This document shows positions 1-8,517 of a stretch of DNA of 64,000 nucleotides, piece by piece (the first letter of the stretch is position 1; each line of letters opens with the position of its first letter). Location: the NCBI GenBank assembly GCA_002840535.1, contig PHBH01000015.1:1-64000 (forward strand), in the 5' to 3' direction. The notes beneath the pieces are model-generated. The model saw only the letters and a list, made by a program, of their open reading frames with translations. It was not told the DNA's origin and made no database searches. A program made the translations under genes and the position numbers. The stretch comes from Deltaproteobacteria bacterium HGW-Deltaproteobacteria-15 (GTDB lineage: Bacteria; Desulfobacterota; DSM-4660; Desulfatiglandales; HGW-15).

Positions 1-116
1 CTTTTCCCTATGACCCTGAGTCATCAGCACCGATCAGTTCACAGCTTTTCTTCTTGCCTGCCGGGACCAATACCCTATAGATCATCGCCCCTGCCGCTCC
101 GGGCTTCTTGAACACC

Positions 117-198
117 GGATTGAGAGGAGATGGAGAGACGACTGCACCTCGGTCTTCTCATTCACCCCTCTCCTCGTCTCTCCATCTCCTCTCAATCC
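117..198. repeat. Perfect 25-bp inverted repeat (hairpin)
   Basis: Arms at 117-141 and 174-198 are exact reverse complements over 25 bp (left arm begins GGATTGAGAGGAG) and enclose a 32-nt pyrimidine-rich loop. It lies 17 bp beyond the stop codon of the minus-strand deaminase gene, so it could fold as a long hairpin in that mRNA's 3' end. No U-tract follows, so a simple intrinsic terminator is not shown. It could instead be the edge of a mobile or repeated element. Confidence 0.85.
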
Positions 199-215
199 TT
201 ATTGGTTAGGCATTG

Positions 216-1184
216 TCAGTCCTCTGCCATTCTTCTATTGTATTCAACATACTCCCTTTTTGCATTCTCGCTCAGAAAGCTGATGTCGATCTCCTCAAAC
301 TCCTTACGTACGTAATTCAATAATTCACGGAAGGTGGCTTCAGTCTCATAAATGGCCTTTAGAAATTCATCTCGTGACTCTTCCCAGCGAGCTTTAGAAG
401 TCGCATGCCGTTGCATAAAGATATATTCTCTAAACCCTGGGGCATCAGTAAACCATTCCCCAAACGACAACGAACTACTCCAAGCCCTATAAAAAGAGTC
501 AATTCTCTTTCTAAGCTCTGCATCGTATACGTAAAACCCACTTGAGACATAATAGGCTCTGAAACCCTCCCAAAAATGGAAAATAGGGCCTATTATTCTC
601 AAATCTTTACCTCTATCTAGGAAATAGTCCATCGTTTCCGTATGAATGTTTGAAAATAGTTTTCCAATTGTCTTTATGTCTCTTTCCCGTTTTATTTGGC
701 CTGAAGCCTCTTCAGGCTTGATTGCCCTCTTATTCTCTCGAGTAAAAGACCGGTTCATTTCTTCAACTATAGACATAAGGTCTGGATCGAAAAAGCCGGT
801 CGAAATATTTGCTTCTCTTAGCCTACGCTGACCCTTGCCAGTAATCCTTGCGTCTGGATCAAGCATGCCTATAACAACTTTTGCGATTTTTCGTTCTATC
901 AATCTCTCTGCACACGGTATTTTCGGATGATTTCTAGTGGTACATGGCTCGAGTGTGGTATATACCGTTGCGCCAGTTAAGATCTCGTCCTTGAGTTTCC
1001 TTTCCAGAACAGTAAACTCAGCATGCTCGCCGGGGGACAACTCGCCACGATAGCCTTTAGCGAGGACTTTCCCGTTCTGAACCACAACTGCGCCTACCAT
1101 CGGATGCGGTCTCTTGTCTTCGCCCTCGCATTTCTTTGCTTCCTCTATAGCCATCTTCATGAATTCTTTGTCGGTCAGAGGCAT
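216..1184 (-). CDS. RibD-like cytidine/deoxycytidylate deaminase-fold protein with unknown C-terminal domain
   Basis: The N-terminal 150 residues form a zinc-dependent deaminase domain of the RibD/CMP-deaminase type: HAE at about residues 54-56 (zinc histidine and proton-shuttling glutamate) and a PC...C pair with the zinc cysteines at about 81 and 91. Residues 150-322 match no family I recognise; they are rich in aromatic and charged residues and look mostly helical. RibD itself would carry a reductase domain there, so this is not a normal riboflavin enzyme. The start is supported by AGGAG eight bases upstream. The gene is visibly more AT-rich than its neighbours and stands alone between repeats, which suggests horizontal acquisition. 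The substrate is unknown; a nucleotide-modifying or defence role is possible but not shown. Confidence 0.8.
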   Translation of the reverse strand: MPLTDKEFMKMAIEEAKKCEGEDKRPHPMVGAVVVQNGKVLAKGYRGELSPGEHAEFTVLERKLKDEILTGATVYTTLEPCTTRNHPKIPCAERLIERKIAKVVIGMLDPDARITGKGQRRLREANISTGFFDPDLMSIVEEMNRSFTRENKRAIKPEEASGQIKRERDIKTIGKLFSNIHTETMDYFLDRGKDLRIIGPIFHFWEGFRAYYVSSGFYVYDAELRKRIDSFYRAWSSSLSFGEWFTDAPGFREYIFMQRHATSKARWEESRDEFLKAIYETEATFRELLNYVRKEFEEIDISFLSENAKREYVEYNRRMAED

Positions 1185-1524
1185 AATCGTGACTCCTGAT
1201 CAGGTGGAATGGACTAACTTTGGATTAGACGTCTCAATTGATATCCGGTTATATGGCAGTTTTGCAATCTAATCCCATAATGACCGCTGTCTCTGCCGTA
1301 TAATCCACCCCACAATGGGCTTATATTGCGGCTGTGAAATATAATCCATTTGACGCTGCTGTATTGATGGTGCAAGTAATACTGTAAACTGTGCCGGTGC
1401 GTTACACGACTTTTTTTCAGTTATGGTGAAGTAGGTTTGGAGGGGGCTCTCTCGGTTCGGCTGTGAGGTTTTCGACTCATTCTGCTTTGTGAACACCAAT
1501 TTTCGGTCACTCTAGATTAAGGAG

Positions 1525-1805
1525 GCTAAGACGGTCAAGCAAAAACTTCTGGATCTGGAGAGATACGGCATCAGAAAAGGCTGGTTTCACCGCAGAGGCG
1601 CAGAGCACGCAGAGTGAGTTCTTCTTTTTTGTCTGCGGGGAGACGACCGCAGACAAAAAGGAGCGCTCTCAATAGCTCCTCCCATGTAGACGTCGGGGGT
1701 TTCAACCTACACGCGATACGTTACATCCAAGGTTTGAAAAAGAAACGGCTCGCCCGCGCAGCTAAGATGGTCAAGCAAAAAACTTCTGGATCTGGCGAGA
1801 GTACG
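1525..1805. repeat. Imperfect direct repeat, two copies about 235 bp apart
   Basis: Copies at 1525-1567 and 1761-1805 share the order GCTAAG, GGTCAAGC, a run of A, then CTTCTGGATCTGG, and differ by one extra A plus a few substitutions. The first copy reads as a short charged peptide in one frame and the second is frameshifted, so the pair may be remnants of one duplicated gene or element. Confidence 0.7.
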
Positions 1806-1880
1806 ACCGATAGGACGAAGGACGACCGCTTCGCTGGGACGAGGGACGAGGTGAAGATGGAAAAAGAAGATAAGACCACT

Positions 1881-1907
1881 AATCTGTGAAATCTGTGTAA
1901 TCTGTGG
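1881..1907. repeat. Three-unit 9-bp tandem array
   Basis: Three units AATCTGTGA, AATCTGTGT and AATCTGTGG follow one another without gaps, ending 6 bp before the stop codon of the TraB-family gene. The unit length matches the 9-bp arrays near 57-59 kb, although the sequence differs. Confidence 0.8.
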
Positions 1908-1913
1908 ATAGCA

Positions 1914-3077
1914 TCACTTCAAGAATCTCAGAAGCAGGGGAATGGCGACCAGGGTGCCGATGGTGGCGCCGAGGTTCGTGAATACCACAACGAGCAGGAT
2001 CCGGGTGATCTTGTTTCTCCAGAAACCCTTCAGGCTTGAGATGTCGTCGATCAGTCTTTCGAAATCCTTCACCTTGGGTTTGACGACCACCGCCTCGACC
2101 AGGCCCGCCACCCATCCTGCTGCGATGAGGGGATGGAGGGTGGTGAGCGGCGCTGAGAGGATTGCTGAGAGAATGGTGAGGGGGTGGGCAAAGGCCGCCA
2201 CTGCGCCCAGCCCCGCCATGATCCCGGTTGCCAGGACCCAGGACGTGATCATGTTCGCGGCAGCTTCCCGTCCCGGGAAGAGGAATCCGAAAACAAAGAT
2301 GGCTATGATCAGGCCCGGGATGGCCCACTTCATGACGGAGGAGAAACGCCCCTTGGGCGGCAGAGATCTGAGCGCTTCCATGTCGACTTCTTTGTGCCAG
2401 TTATTCTTGATGCCGGGCACATGGCCTGCGCCTACCACGGCCAGGATCTTCTCGCCGGGTGCGGTGCGTATCATCTCTGTGAGATACTGATCCCTCTCAT
2501 CGATCAGCACCATCCTCACCTGCGGGAATGTCTTCCCCACCTCAGTGAGCAGGGATTCCAGCACATCCGTCTTTTTCATCTCCTCGATCTCGGCCTCGGT
2601 GATGGCTTCCGAGTCGGCCACGGATCCGATGAAATGAAAAAGAAGCCTGAAACGGGTCACGAAGCCCATGAGCCGCCACACCCTCGAGAGCGTGGTGCGG
2701 ATATCCCTGTCGGCCAGCAGTATTCCGGCGCCGACGGCCCCTGCGCATTCGATTGCGCGTATGATCTCCGCCCCCGGCCGTATTCCCAATTTCGATCCGA
2801 TCTTTTTCTGGAAGTAGGCGAGAAGCAGATTGGACAGGAGCACCATGACTTTCTTGTCCTTCACCACCCTGTACAGATCCGTGTCCTGCCACTTCTGCTT
2901 CTGGGTGAGGGATTCGAAACGGGCCTTGCAGAGCTCGACGCAGACGGTATCCGGCCTTTCGTCCTGAATGACCTTCTCCACAAGATCCACGCTCGCTGTG
3001 GAGACGTGGGCCGTGCCCACAAGGATCACCTCTTTGCCGTCAATCTGCAGGCGGTGAATATCGCTCGATTCGTCCAA
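1914..3077 (-). CDS. TraB/PrgY (GumN-like) family membrane protein
   Basis: The N-terminal half is a TraB/PrgY domain with the family signatures GTAHVS (about residues 21-26), VELC (47-50) and GAGHVPG (about 217). The last 140 residues carry several hydrophobic segments, consistent with a membrane anchor. The family is related to putative metalloproteases and includes PrgY, which inactivates a peptide pheromone in enterococci; the substrate in bacteria like this one is not known. The likely start is a TTG, since no ATG or GTG precedes the conserved region in frame; an AAGGAG lies upstream at longer than ideal spacing. The gene stands alone and is flanked by repeats on both sides. Confidence 0.85.
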   Translation of the reverse strand: MDESSDIHRLQIDGKEVILVGTAHVSTASVDLVEKVIQDERPDTVCVELCKARFESLTQKQKWQDTDLYRVVKDKKVMVLLSNLLLAYFQKKIGSKLGIRPGAEIIRAIECAGAVGAGILLADRDIRTTLSRVWRLMGFVTRFRLLFHFIGSVADSEAITEAEIEEMKKTDVLESLLTEVGKTFPQVRMVLIDERDQYLTEMIRTAPGEKILAVVGAGHVPGIKNNWHKEVDMEALRSLPPKGRFSSVMKWAIPGLIIAIFVFGFLFPGREAAANMITSWVLATGIMAGLGAVAAFAHPLTILSAILSAPLTTLHPLIAAGWVAGLVEAVVVKPKVKDFERLIDDISSLKGFWRNKITRILLVVVFTNLGATIGTLVAIPLLLRFLK

Positions 3078-3369
3078 AGGGATTTGTTCTCCTTATCGTG
3101 ACAATACTACCAGGGGCAATTGAGCTTTTCTACCGTTCCGTTCTCCGGCGCTGTAAGTATCGCCGATTTAAGATTTCTCCCCCGGCCTTCGCCGGGTCGA
3201 AATGACAGAAAACACGCTCGACTATGATTGCGACACATCTCCTGCGCAGGAATGACGTAAAAAGATCATCAAGAAGCGTTGGACGCATTACACTGTTTGC
3301 TTACTGCTTATCGAAGCGCAGCGGAGATCCCGCATCTTTCGCGGGACTGTTTACTGCTTACTATCCCCA
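3078..3369. other. Intergenic repeat region
   Basis: About 290 bp between two minus-strand genes with no coding potential that I can support. It holds a fragment of a common dispersed element (GATTTCTCCC followed by a GGCCTTCGCCGGGTC hairpin near 3170-3200, again in variant form near 51200) and two TTACTGCTTA-type heptad fragments near 3300 and 3352. Confidence 0.6.
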
Positions 3370-5193
3370 TCACGTCCGGCCCCTCGGGCTGCTCTTGAAC
3401 TTTTTCAGCTGGCCCCGGTAGTAGGCTTCATTCTCGGTAGCAATGGACATGGCCTCCTGAATGGTCGCGACAGCCTCCTCGGTGTAGCCGTTCACGTAGT
3501 ATGCCTCGGCAAGGGTATCGAGGAACACGGGCGAGGGGTTCAGGGCCACTGCCCGCTTTGCCAGTCTCAGGCCCCGCTCCCTGTCCTTCATGGATTCCTC
3601 GGTCACGAGCACCCAGGCCAGGTTGTTCATAGCCGTCGCGTTCCTGGGATCCAGGGAAAGAATCTTTTCGTACACCTCAACGGCATCCTTCAATCTCCCC
3701 ATCCGATGGTGGACCATGGCCAGGTTCTGGTACAGATCGACATTGCCGGGATTCTCGGCAAGCTGCTGTTGGAGAACCTTGCCCACGAGTCTCAGGGTGA
3801 AGGTCTCCCTGGCAGGGCTGAAATAGAGAAGGTAGGCGAAGCCGATCATGCAGACCAGGTACACCCCGATGGAGAAGCGGAGGAAACGGGAATGCTTTCG
3901 GACAAGGATCGGGTCGGATACCATCCGGATGAGGTATTCCACCCTCTGCCGTATGCTGAAGTGATGCCAGGAGGGGAGATCCCTGATCTTTCCCCCCAGG
4001 AAGGCGATCTTCTCCAGAGAGCCGATCGTGTCCCTCGGAGTTCCCATTGTGGCCGCCGAAAAGAGATCCGCCTGCCGCTCGAAGTTCCTCATGAAAAAAC
4101 CCATCACATATCTGAAGTAGAGGACCATCGTGGCCAGGATAGGCAGGGAAAGGGCAATGTAGAACAGATTCGACCCCTGGGCCTCCCCGCTCTCCAGGAC
4201 CTTCATGAAGAAGGGCTGCACAGCCAGGAGCGAAAAGGAGATCTCGAATATGCCGAAGGAGATGACCATGTAACCGAGCAGGAATAGAACATAGAAGAGC
4301 AGGTGCCTGTGCTTTGCGTGACCCATCTCGTGGGCAAGCACCGCCTTCAGCTCCTCGACCGACAGCGCTTCCATAAGACCGTCGGTCACCAGGATGTACC
4401 GGAATCGAGGGACAACACCCATGATGCCGGCGGTCAGAACCCTGCCTTCGAGCAAAGGCCATTGAAGGAGCCCCCTGTAGCGGAAGGACTTCTCCCTGAG
4501 GAAGGCTTCGAGCTCCAAAACCTTGCCCGATTGCGGGAAGGGCCTGCATCCCCACCAGGTCTGGATAAGGGGAGGCATGAAGACGGTCAGCAGACTCAGA
4601 AACACCGCGAAAAAAACGATCTGCCCCTGCGGGGTGTTCAAGAGGTGCGACACGGATTTCGACGGCACCAGGGATGCGAGATCCACGAGAAGGGTCAGAA
4701 AGATCCAGGGGAAGAGGATCGGGATGTTGAATTTCACATTGGAGGTCACGTATGCCCATCTTTTGAAATCCGCACTGAAGATCTCTCGATAAGCCGGCCA
4801 TGCGAAATACCAGACCGTTGAAAGATATGCCAGGAAAAGTCCCAGTGCGGCCGATCCCTGAAGAACCGAGAAGGTCTTGAATCCGGGGATCGCCTGCAGC
4901 CAGTAGCGCAAACTGAACAGATGGACGTCCAGGGCGAAGATCAGGACCGCAGAGATCGACAACCTCAGCAAAAGACCGTGATATGCGCCCGCAAACCGGC
5001 CGTCCCCGTCTCCGGCCTTTCTCCAGCTCTCCAGCAGGCGGCGAAACCCCCACTGCGCATACGCAGCGAGGGCCAACCATGTGACGAGGATCAAGAAAAG
5101 GGTATAGCCCAGCGAACCCTCGGGCTTGCTCTCCTGGCTGCTGATGTTGAAGACGAGGAGAACGACGATGAAATAGAGAACGTTGTTGAACAT
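3370..5193 (-). CDS. M48-family zinc metalloprotease with C-terminal TPRs
   Basis: An integral membrane protease of the HtpX/Ste24 class. Several hydrophobic segments fill the first 220 residues, followed by the catalytic zinc motif HEMGH at about residue 287 in AVLAHEMGHAKHR, then more membrane segments. The last 130 residues are tetratricopeptide repeats (NVDLYQNLAMVHHRMGRLKDA is a typical unit), giving 607 residues against about 290 for plain HtpX. Such proteins are thought to act in membrane protein quality control, with the TPRs binding partners or substrates; that role is inferred. The ATG start encodes a hydrophobic first segment. No operon partner is evident. Confidence 0.9.
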   Translation of the reverse strand: MFNNVLYFIVVLLVFNISSQESKPEGSLGYTLFLILVTWLALAAYAQWGFRRLLESWRKAGDGDGRFAGAYHGLLLRLSISAVLIFALDVHLFSLRYWLQAIPGFKTFSVLQGSAALGLFLAYLSTVWYFAWPAYREIFSADFKRWAYVTSNVKFNIPILFPWIFLTLLVDLASLVPSKSVSHLLNTPQGQIVFFAVFLSLLTVFMPPLIQTWWGCRPFPQSGKVLELEAFLREKSFRYRGLLQWPLLEGRVLTAGIMGVVPRFRYILVTDGLMEALSVEELKAVLAHEMGHAKHRHLLFYVLFLLGYMVISFGIFEISFSLLAVQPFFMKVLESGEAQGSNLFYIALSLPILATMVLYFRYVMGFFMRNFERQADLFSAATMGTPRDTIGSLEKIAFLGGKIRDLPSWHHFSIRQRVEYLIRMVSDPILVRKHSRFLRFSIGVYLVCMIGFAYLLYFSPARETFTLRLVGKVLQQQLAENPGNVDLYQNLAMVHHRMGRLKDAVEVYEKILSLDPRNATAMNNLAWVLVTEESMKDRERGLRLAKRAVALNPSPVFLDTLAEAYYVNGYTEEAVATIQEAMSIATENEAYYRGQLKKFKSSPRGRT

Positions 5194-5630
5194 TATTCTG
5201 ATCCGGGTTCAGAGACTCGTGCCTCTGGAGTTTGAGCAAAGAATCCGGGCACAGAGTACCCGGCTTTTACACTTGACCTAGGCACAAATGTCATTAATCA
5301 CTAAATTGCCGTTGGCCAAATTCGAAATCCGAATATCGAAATCCGAAACAAACTCAAAACCAAATGTTCCAATGACAAAAACAAAAACCAAGTGCCTTTT
5401 GGTCATTGGGGAATTTTTCGAATTTCGGATTTCGTGCTTCGGATTTGGTGCCTCCATACTGTAGGCAAAGCCAATTGTCTCTGACCTGGCCCGAAGAACC
5501 TACGTTTGAAATGATGGTCACAGGTTTTCTGTGGACACTGGATCAGGTGCTTTGGTCATAAATGGGAGCGGTAAGATTTGATTCGGGTGCTTTGTACTCT
5601 TGAACCCTGAACACTGAACCTCTCGACCTC
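5194..5630. other. 437-bp intergenic region
   Basis: No gene seen. It contains a paired 7-bp repeat array at 5318-5448, a three-unit TGAACNN array at 5601-5621 and a short GCCGGGTACTC hairpin near 5240-5262 upstream of the M48 gene. Confidence 0.6.
5318..5448. repeat. Inverted pair of 7-bp tandem arrays
   Basis: The left array (5318-5345) reads AAATTCG, AAATCCG, AATATCG, AAATCCG. The right array (5414-5448) reads TTTTTCG, AATTTCG, GATTTCG, TGCTTCG, GATTTGG. The arms are partly complementary, so the whole can fold as an imperfect hairpin. Confidence 0.8.
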
Positions 5631-7151
5631 TCACTCAGGGGTATCCCCCTGCGGCTCTTTCTTGGACCCCTCATCGCGCAGGAAATCCAACCTCCCCTCG
5701 CCGGGAGGGACGTCCCGATCTCCGGTCAGGGAAATCGCGACACCGTACCTCTTCTCCATCTCGGAAAGTTCTCTTCTCTTCCGGTTCAGAAGATAGGATG
5801 CCACCTCAGGGGAAAGCGTTCCCGTCACCTGAACCACATCCCCCTTGGAAAGCCCCATCCATATCCTCCGCAGGTAAGAGATGGCTGCGGACTCCACGGA
5901 CATGATCATACCGCGGCCACTGCAGTAGTGACAGAGCATGTAGCTCTTGGATTCGATGGACGGCCGGAGCCTTTCCCTGGAAAGCTCCATGAGACCGAAT
6001 TTTGAAATGTGAGCCGTGTCGATTTTGGCCCGGTCCGTTTTCAGCTCGTCCCGAAAAACCTTTTCCACCTGGCGGATGTGGTTGCGGTCCCACATGTCGA
6101 TGAAGTCGATGACGATCAACCCCCCCATGTCCCGCAGCCTGAGCTGTCTTGCGATCTCCCGCGACGCATCCAGATTCGTCTTGAGAATCATGGTCTCGGG
6201 CTCATCTCCTGCCTTTCCCCGACCGGAATTGACATCGATCGCAATCAGCGCCTCGGTCTGATTGATCACGATGGATCCGCCGGATCGCAGAAAAACCTTG
6301 TTCCGGTAAATGCTTTCAATCTGATCCTCGATCTCATATTGATCGAAAATGGGTTTCCTTCCCCGGTAGAGCTTCACCTTCTCCTGATCCTTGGGGGAAA
6401 TGATCTTCATGTATTCGACGATCTTGGCAAAGGTCTCTTTCTCGTCCACCAGGATCTCGCTGACATCGCCCGTGTAGGAGTCCCTCAGGGTGCGGAGGCC
6501 GACATCCTGCTCCTTGTGGATCAGGGAAAGAGAGGGGGCCTCTTTTACCCGCGCCCGGATACTCTTCCACATCCTGACCAGATGGGTGATGTCCTTGGAG
6601 AGATCCTTCTTGCTCTGGCCGGCGGCAACCGTTCTCACGATATAACCGATCTCCTCCGGAAGCTTTATCTGGCCCATGACCTCTTTGAGGCGATGTCGCT
6701 CCGCCTCGCTCTCGATCTTCCGTGAGACCCCGTTGATGACCCTTCCCGGTGTGATCACGACAAAACGGCCCGCCAGGGAGATGAAGGTGGTAAGCTGTGC
6801 GCCCTTTCGCCCGGGCATCTCTCTCGTGACCTGGATCAGGACCTCCTGCCCTTTGTGCAGGACCTTTTCAATAGGCGGAGGCCGGTGCGAACCGGAGGGA
6901 GGGATGTCGACCTTGTAGTATTCGGGATGCACGTCGGTGATTGAGAGAAACCCGTTCTTGTCCACTCCGTAGTTGACAAAACAGGCCTGGAGTCTCGGTT
7001 CGACCTTCTCGACCATCCCCTTGTAGATATTTCCCACCTTCTGTTCGGCCGTGGAAGTCTCGACCTGGAACCCATCCAGCATCCCGCCTTTGATAAACGC
7101 GATTCGGTACTCCTCCGGATGGGCCGCATTGATGAGCATGATCGTGTTCAT
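5631..7151 (-). CDS. rng: Ribonuclease G (RNase E/G family)
   Basis: Single-strand endoribonuclease that matures 16S rRNA 5' ends and starts mRNA decay. An S1 RNA-binding domain sits near residues 35-125, the two catalytic metal-binding aspartates lie in AIDVNSG (about 305) and VIDFIDM (about 346), and the zinc-link motif CHYCSGRG lies near 404; all are at the positions expected for the family. At 506 residues it is RNase G-sized and lacks the long RNase E scaffold. The chosen ATG overlaps the upstream stop as ATGA; the frame stays open further upstream but only over another gene. It is the last gene of a four-gene minus-strand operon with the activase pair. Confidence 0.95.
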   Translation of the reverse strand: MNTIMLINAAHPEEYRIAFIKGGMLDGFQVETSTAEQKVGNIYKGMVEKVEPRLQACFVNYGVDKNGFLSITDVHPEYYKVDIPPSGSHRPPPIEKVLHKGQEVLIQVTREMPGRKGAQLTTFISLAGRFVVITPGRVINGVSRKIESEAERHRLKEVMGQIKLPEEIGYIVRTVAAGQSKKDLSKDITHLVRMWKSIRARVKEAPSLSLIHKEQDVGLRTLRDSYTGDVSEILVDEKETFAKIVEYMKIISPKDQEKVKLYRGRKPIFDQYEIEDQIESIYRNKVFLRSGGSIVINQTEALIAIDVNSGRGKAGDEPETMILKTNLDASREIARQLRLRDMGGLIVIDFIDMWDRNHIRQVEKVFRDELKTDRAKIDTAHISKFGLMELSRERLRPSIESKSYMLCHYCSGRGMIMSVESAAISYLRRIWMGLSKGDVVQVTGTLSPEVASYLLNRKRRELSEMEKRYGVAISLTGDRDVPPGEGRLDFLRDEGSKKEPQGDTPE

Positions 7152-8512
7152 GACGGATCCAAATCCTTTCGTCCATTTCTGCGGAAATGCTGCTGGGCCT
7201 GGTACATGAAGGTTCTGACCGCGGCCTCCCTGCCGGGCTGGTAGGTTCCGTCGTAGGGAGTATCCAGGTAGGGAACTTCCATGCGGCTCATGATCGGCCG
7301 TATCACCGCAGAGGTGACGGTGCTGGGCATGCAGGTGAAGGGATAGACATTCAGGACGCCGTTGAATCCATTTCTCACATACTCGATGATGCCGGCGATG
7401 CTGAGACATGCCTCCGTCCCCACATCGAAAGAGAAGAGATCGTCTTCAAGAAGGATCTTTTCCAGATGGCCCACACGGTGATCGCCGTGGACAGGGATCA
7501 GCTGCTGGATTTTCTTGTAGACCTGGTCCTGCCGCATATGCTGGTAATAGAGCTCAAGGCCGTACACGAGGACGTTCTTCAGGTGGCGCATCATCTTGCC
7601 CAGCCGGAACTGCTTCAGGCTGAGGTGAAGGCCGATTCTGTCTTCCCTCATCCTGTCATAGCTCGTGTAGTTGACCCATTCGGCAAGAGAGGCATTGACC
7701 ACCTCGGCCCCATATTTCTCCAGCATGCGGATGACATCCTGATTGGATTGCACATGGGTTCTCAGGTAGATCTCGCCCACGATGCCGATAAGCGGCTTGG
7801 GAGGAATTGCAGGGTCGATAATGTTCCGTCCCTCCTCCACCAGGCTTCCCAGCCGGTCGAGGATACGGTCGAAATCCAGACGCGGACCATACTCTTCGAA
7901 GGCGGTCATCATGGCCTTCAATGAGCGTTCGATGAATTCATCCGCCATGCCGGGCTGCTTCTCATAAGGCCGGATCCGCCACAGCAGGCGGTCCAGGATA
8001 TCGCCCACCACAACGGAAAAATAGGCTGCCTTTCGAAAGCTCGGGGTCTGTTTCTCGTCGATCAATCCCAGGAGGGAGTAGGAGTTCTTGGACGTGATGG
8101 CGCCGATCTTCAGTTTTCGAAACTCGGGGAAGGAATCCAGCACGATTCGCTGGTACTTGTTGTACATGCCGAATCGGCACGGCCCATCCGCCTCCGGCAG
8201 GAAGTAGACGTAGTTTTCAGGATCAAAATCCTTCCCCAGTCTTTCCTTTTCCTTCTTCAGGTAGAGAAGGATGTCCCCCGCAGTCACCTGGCAGGGGAAG
8301 CATTCCTTCCCGGAGGTGAACTCTTTGCCCAGGTCCAGACCCGCGTAAGTCTCCATCACCACGGCTTTGACCCCGAAGCCCCTGAAGGTCGCTGCAATGA
8401 GGTGGGAGCCCAGCCGGTTCATCTCCGGACAAAGAAGCGTTTTTTCCTTTACCCTGAATGCTCCTACGTTCTCCGTGAGGGACCGGAACTTGTCGTTGTT
8501 TACCGCTTCCAT
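7148..8512 (-). CDS. Second part of acyl-CoA dehydratase activase-related system (COG3581-like)
   Basis: About 454 residues related to 2-hydroxyacyl-CoA dehydratase component proteins. The region around GKECFPCQ (about residue 55) has a cysteine pair likely to bind an Fe-S cluster. In many anaerobes this segment is the C-terminal third of one very long activase protein; here it is a separate gene beginning 5 bp after the upstream stop, so the two products probably form one complex. The ATG at 8512 begins MEAVNNDK; the open frame upstream of it only overlaps the preceding gene. Its stop overlaps the rng start (ATGA), showing tight translational coupling. The substrate of this orphan system is unknown. 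Confidence 0.85.
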   Translation of the reverse strand: MEAVNNDKFRSLTENVGAFRVKEKTLLCPEMNRLGSHLIAATFRGFGVKAVVMETYAGLDLGKEFTSGKECFPCQVTAGDILLYLKKEKERLGKDFDPENYVYFLPEADGPCRFGMYNKYQRIVLDSFPEFRKLKIGAITSKNSYSLLGLIDEKQTPSFRKAAYFSVVVGDILDRLLWRIRPYEKQPGMADEFIERSLKAMMTAFEEYGPRLDFDRILDRLGSLVEEGRNIIDPAIPPKPLIGIVGEIYLRTHVQSNQDVIRMLEKYGAEVVNASLAEWVNYTSYDRMREDRIGLHLSLKQFRLGKMMRHLKNVLVYGLELYYQHMRQDQVYKKIQQLIPVHGDHRVGHLEKILLEDDLFSFDVGTEACLSIAGIIEYVRNGFNGVLNVYPFTCMPSTVTSAVIRPIMSRMEVPYLDTPYDGTYQPGREAAVRTFMYQAQQHFRRNGRKDLDPS

Positions 8513-8517
8513 GCTGG

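Larger units (their letters stand above)
1185..1913. other. Gene-poor 0.7-kb region with repeat remnants
   Basis: No convincing gene lies here. The left half is AT-rich and contains recurring TAATCC-type words (near 1268, 1291 and 1341), perhaps a decayed mobile-element end. The right half holds an imperfect direct repeat and a three-unit 9-bp array just before the TraB-family stop codon. The short reading frames at 1269-1499 (minus) and 1614-1889 (plus) lack ribosome sites and recognisable families. Confidence 0.5.

Noticed and set aside
573..600. A 9-bp array like the one before mnmE inside the deaminase gene (ATAGGGCCTATTATTCTC)
   Set aside because: Only about two units match and they encode ordinary residues of the protein; likely chance similarity.
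1269..1499. 76-codon minus-strand frame in the first intergenic region
   Set aside because: No ribosome site, low-complexity composition and overlap with recurring TAATCC words; more likely decayed element DNA.
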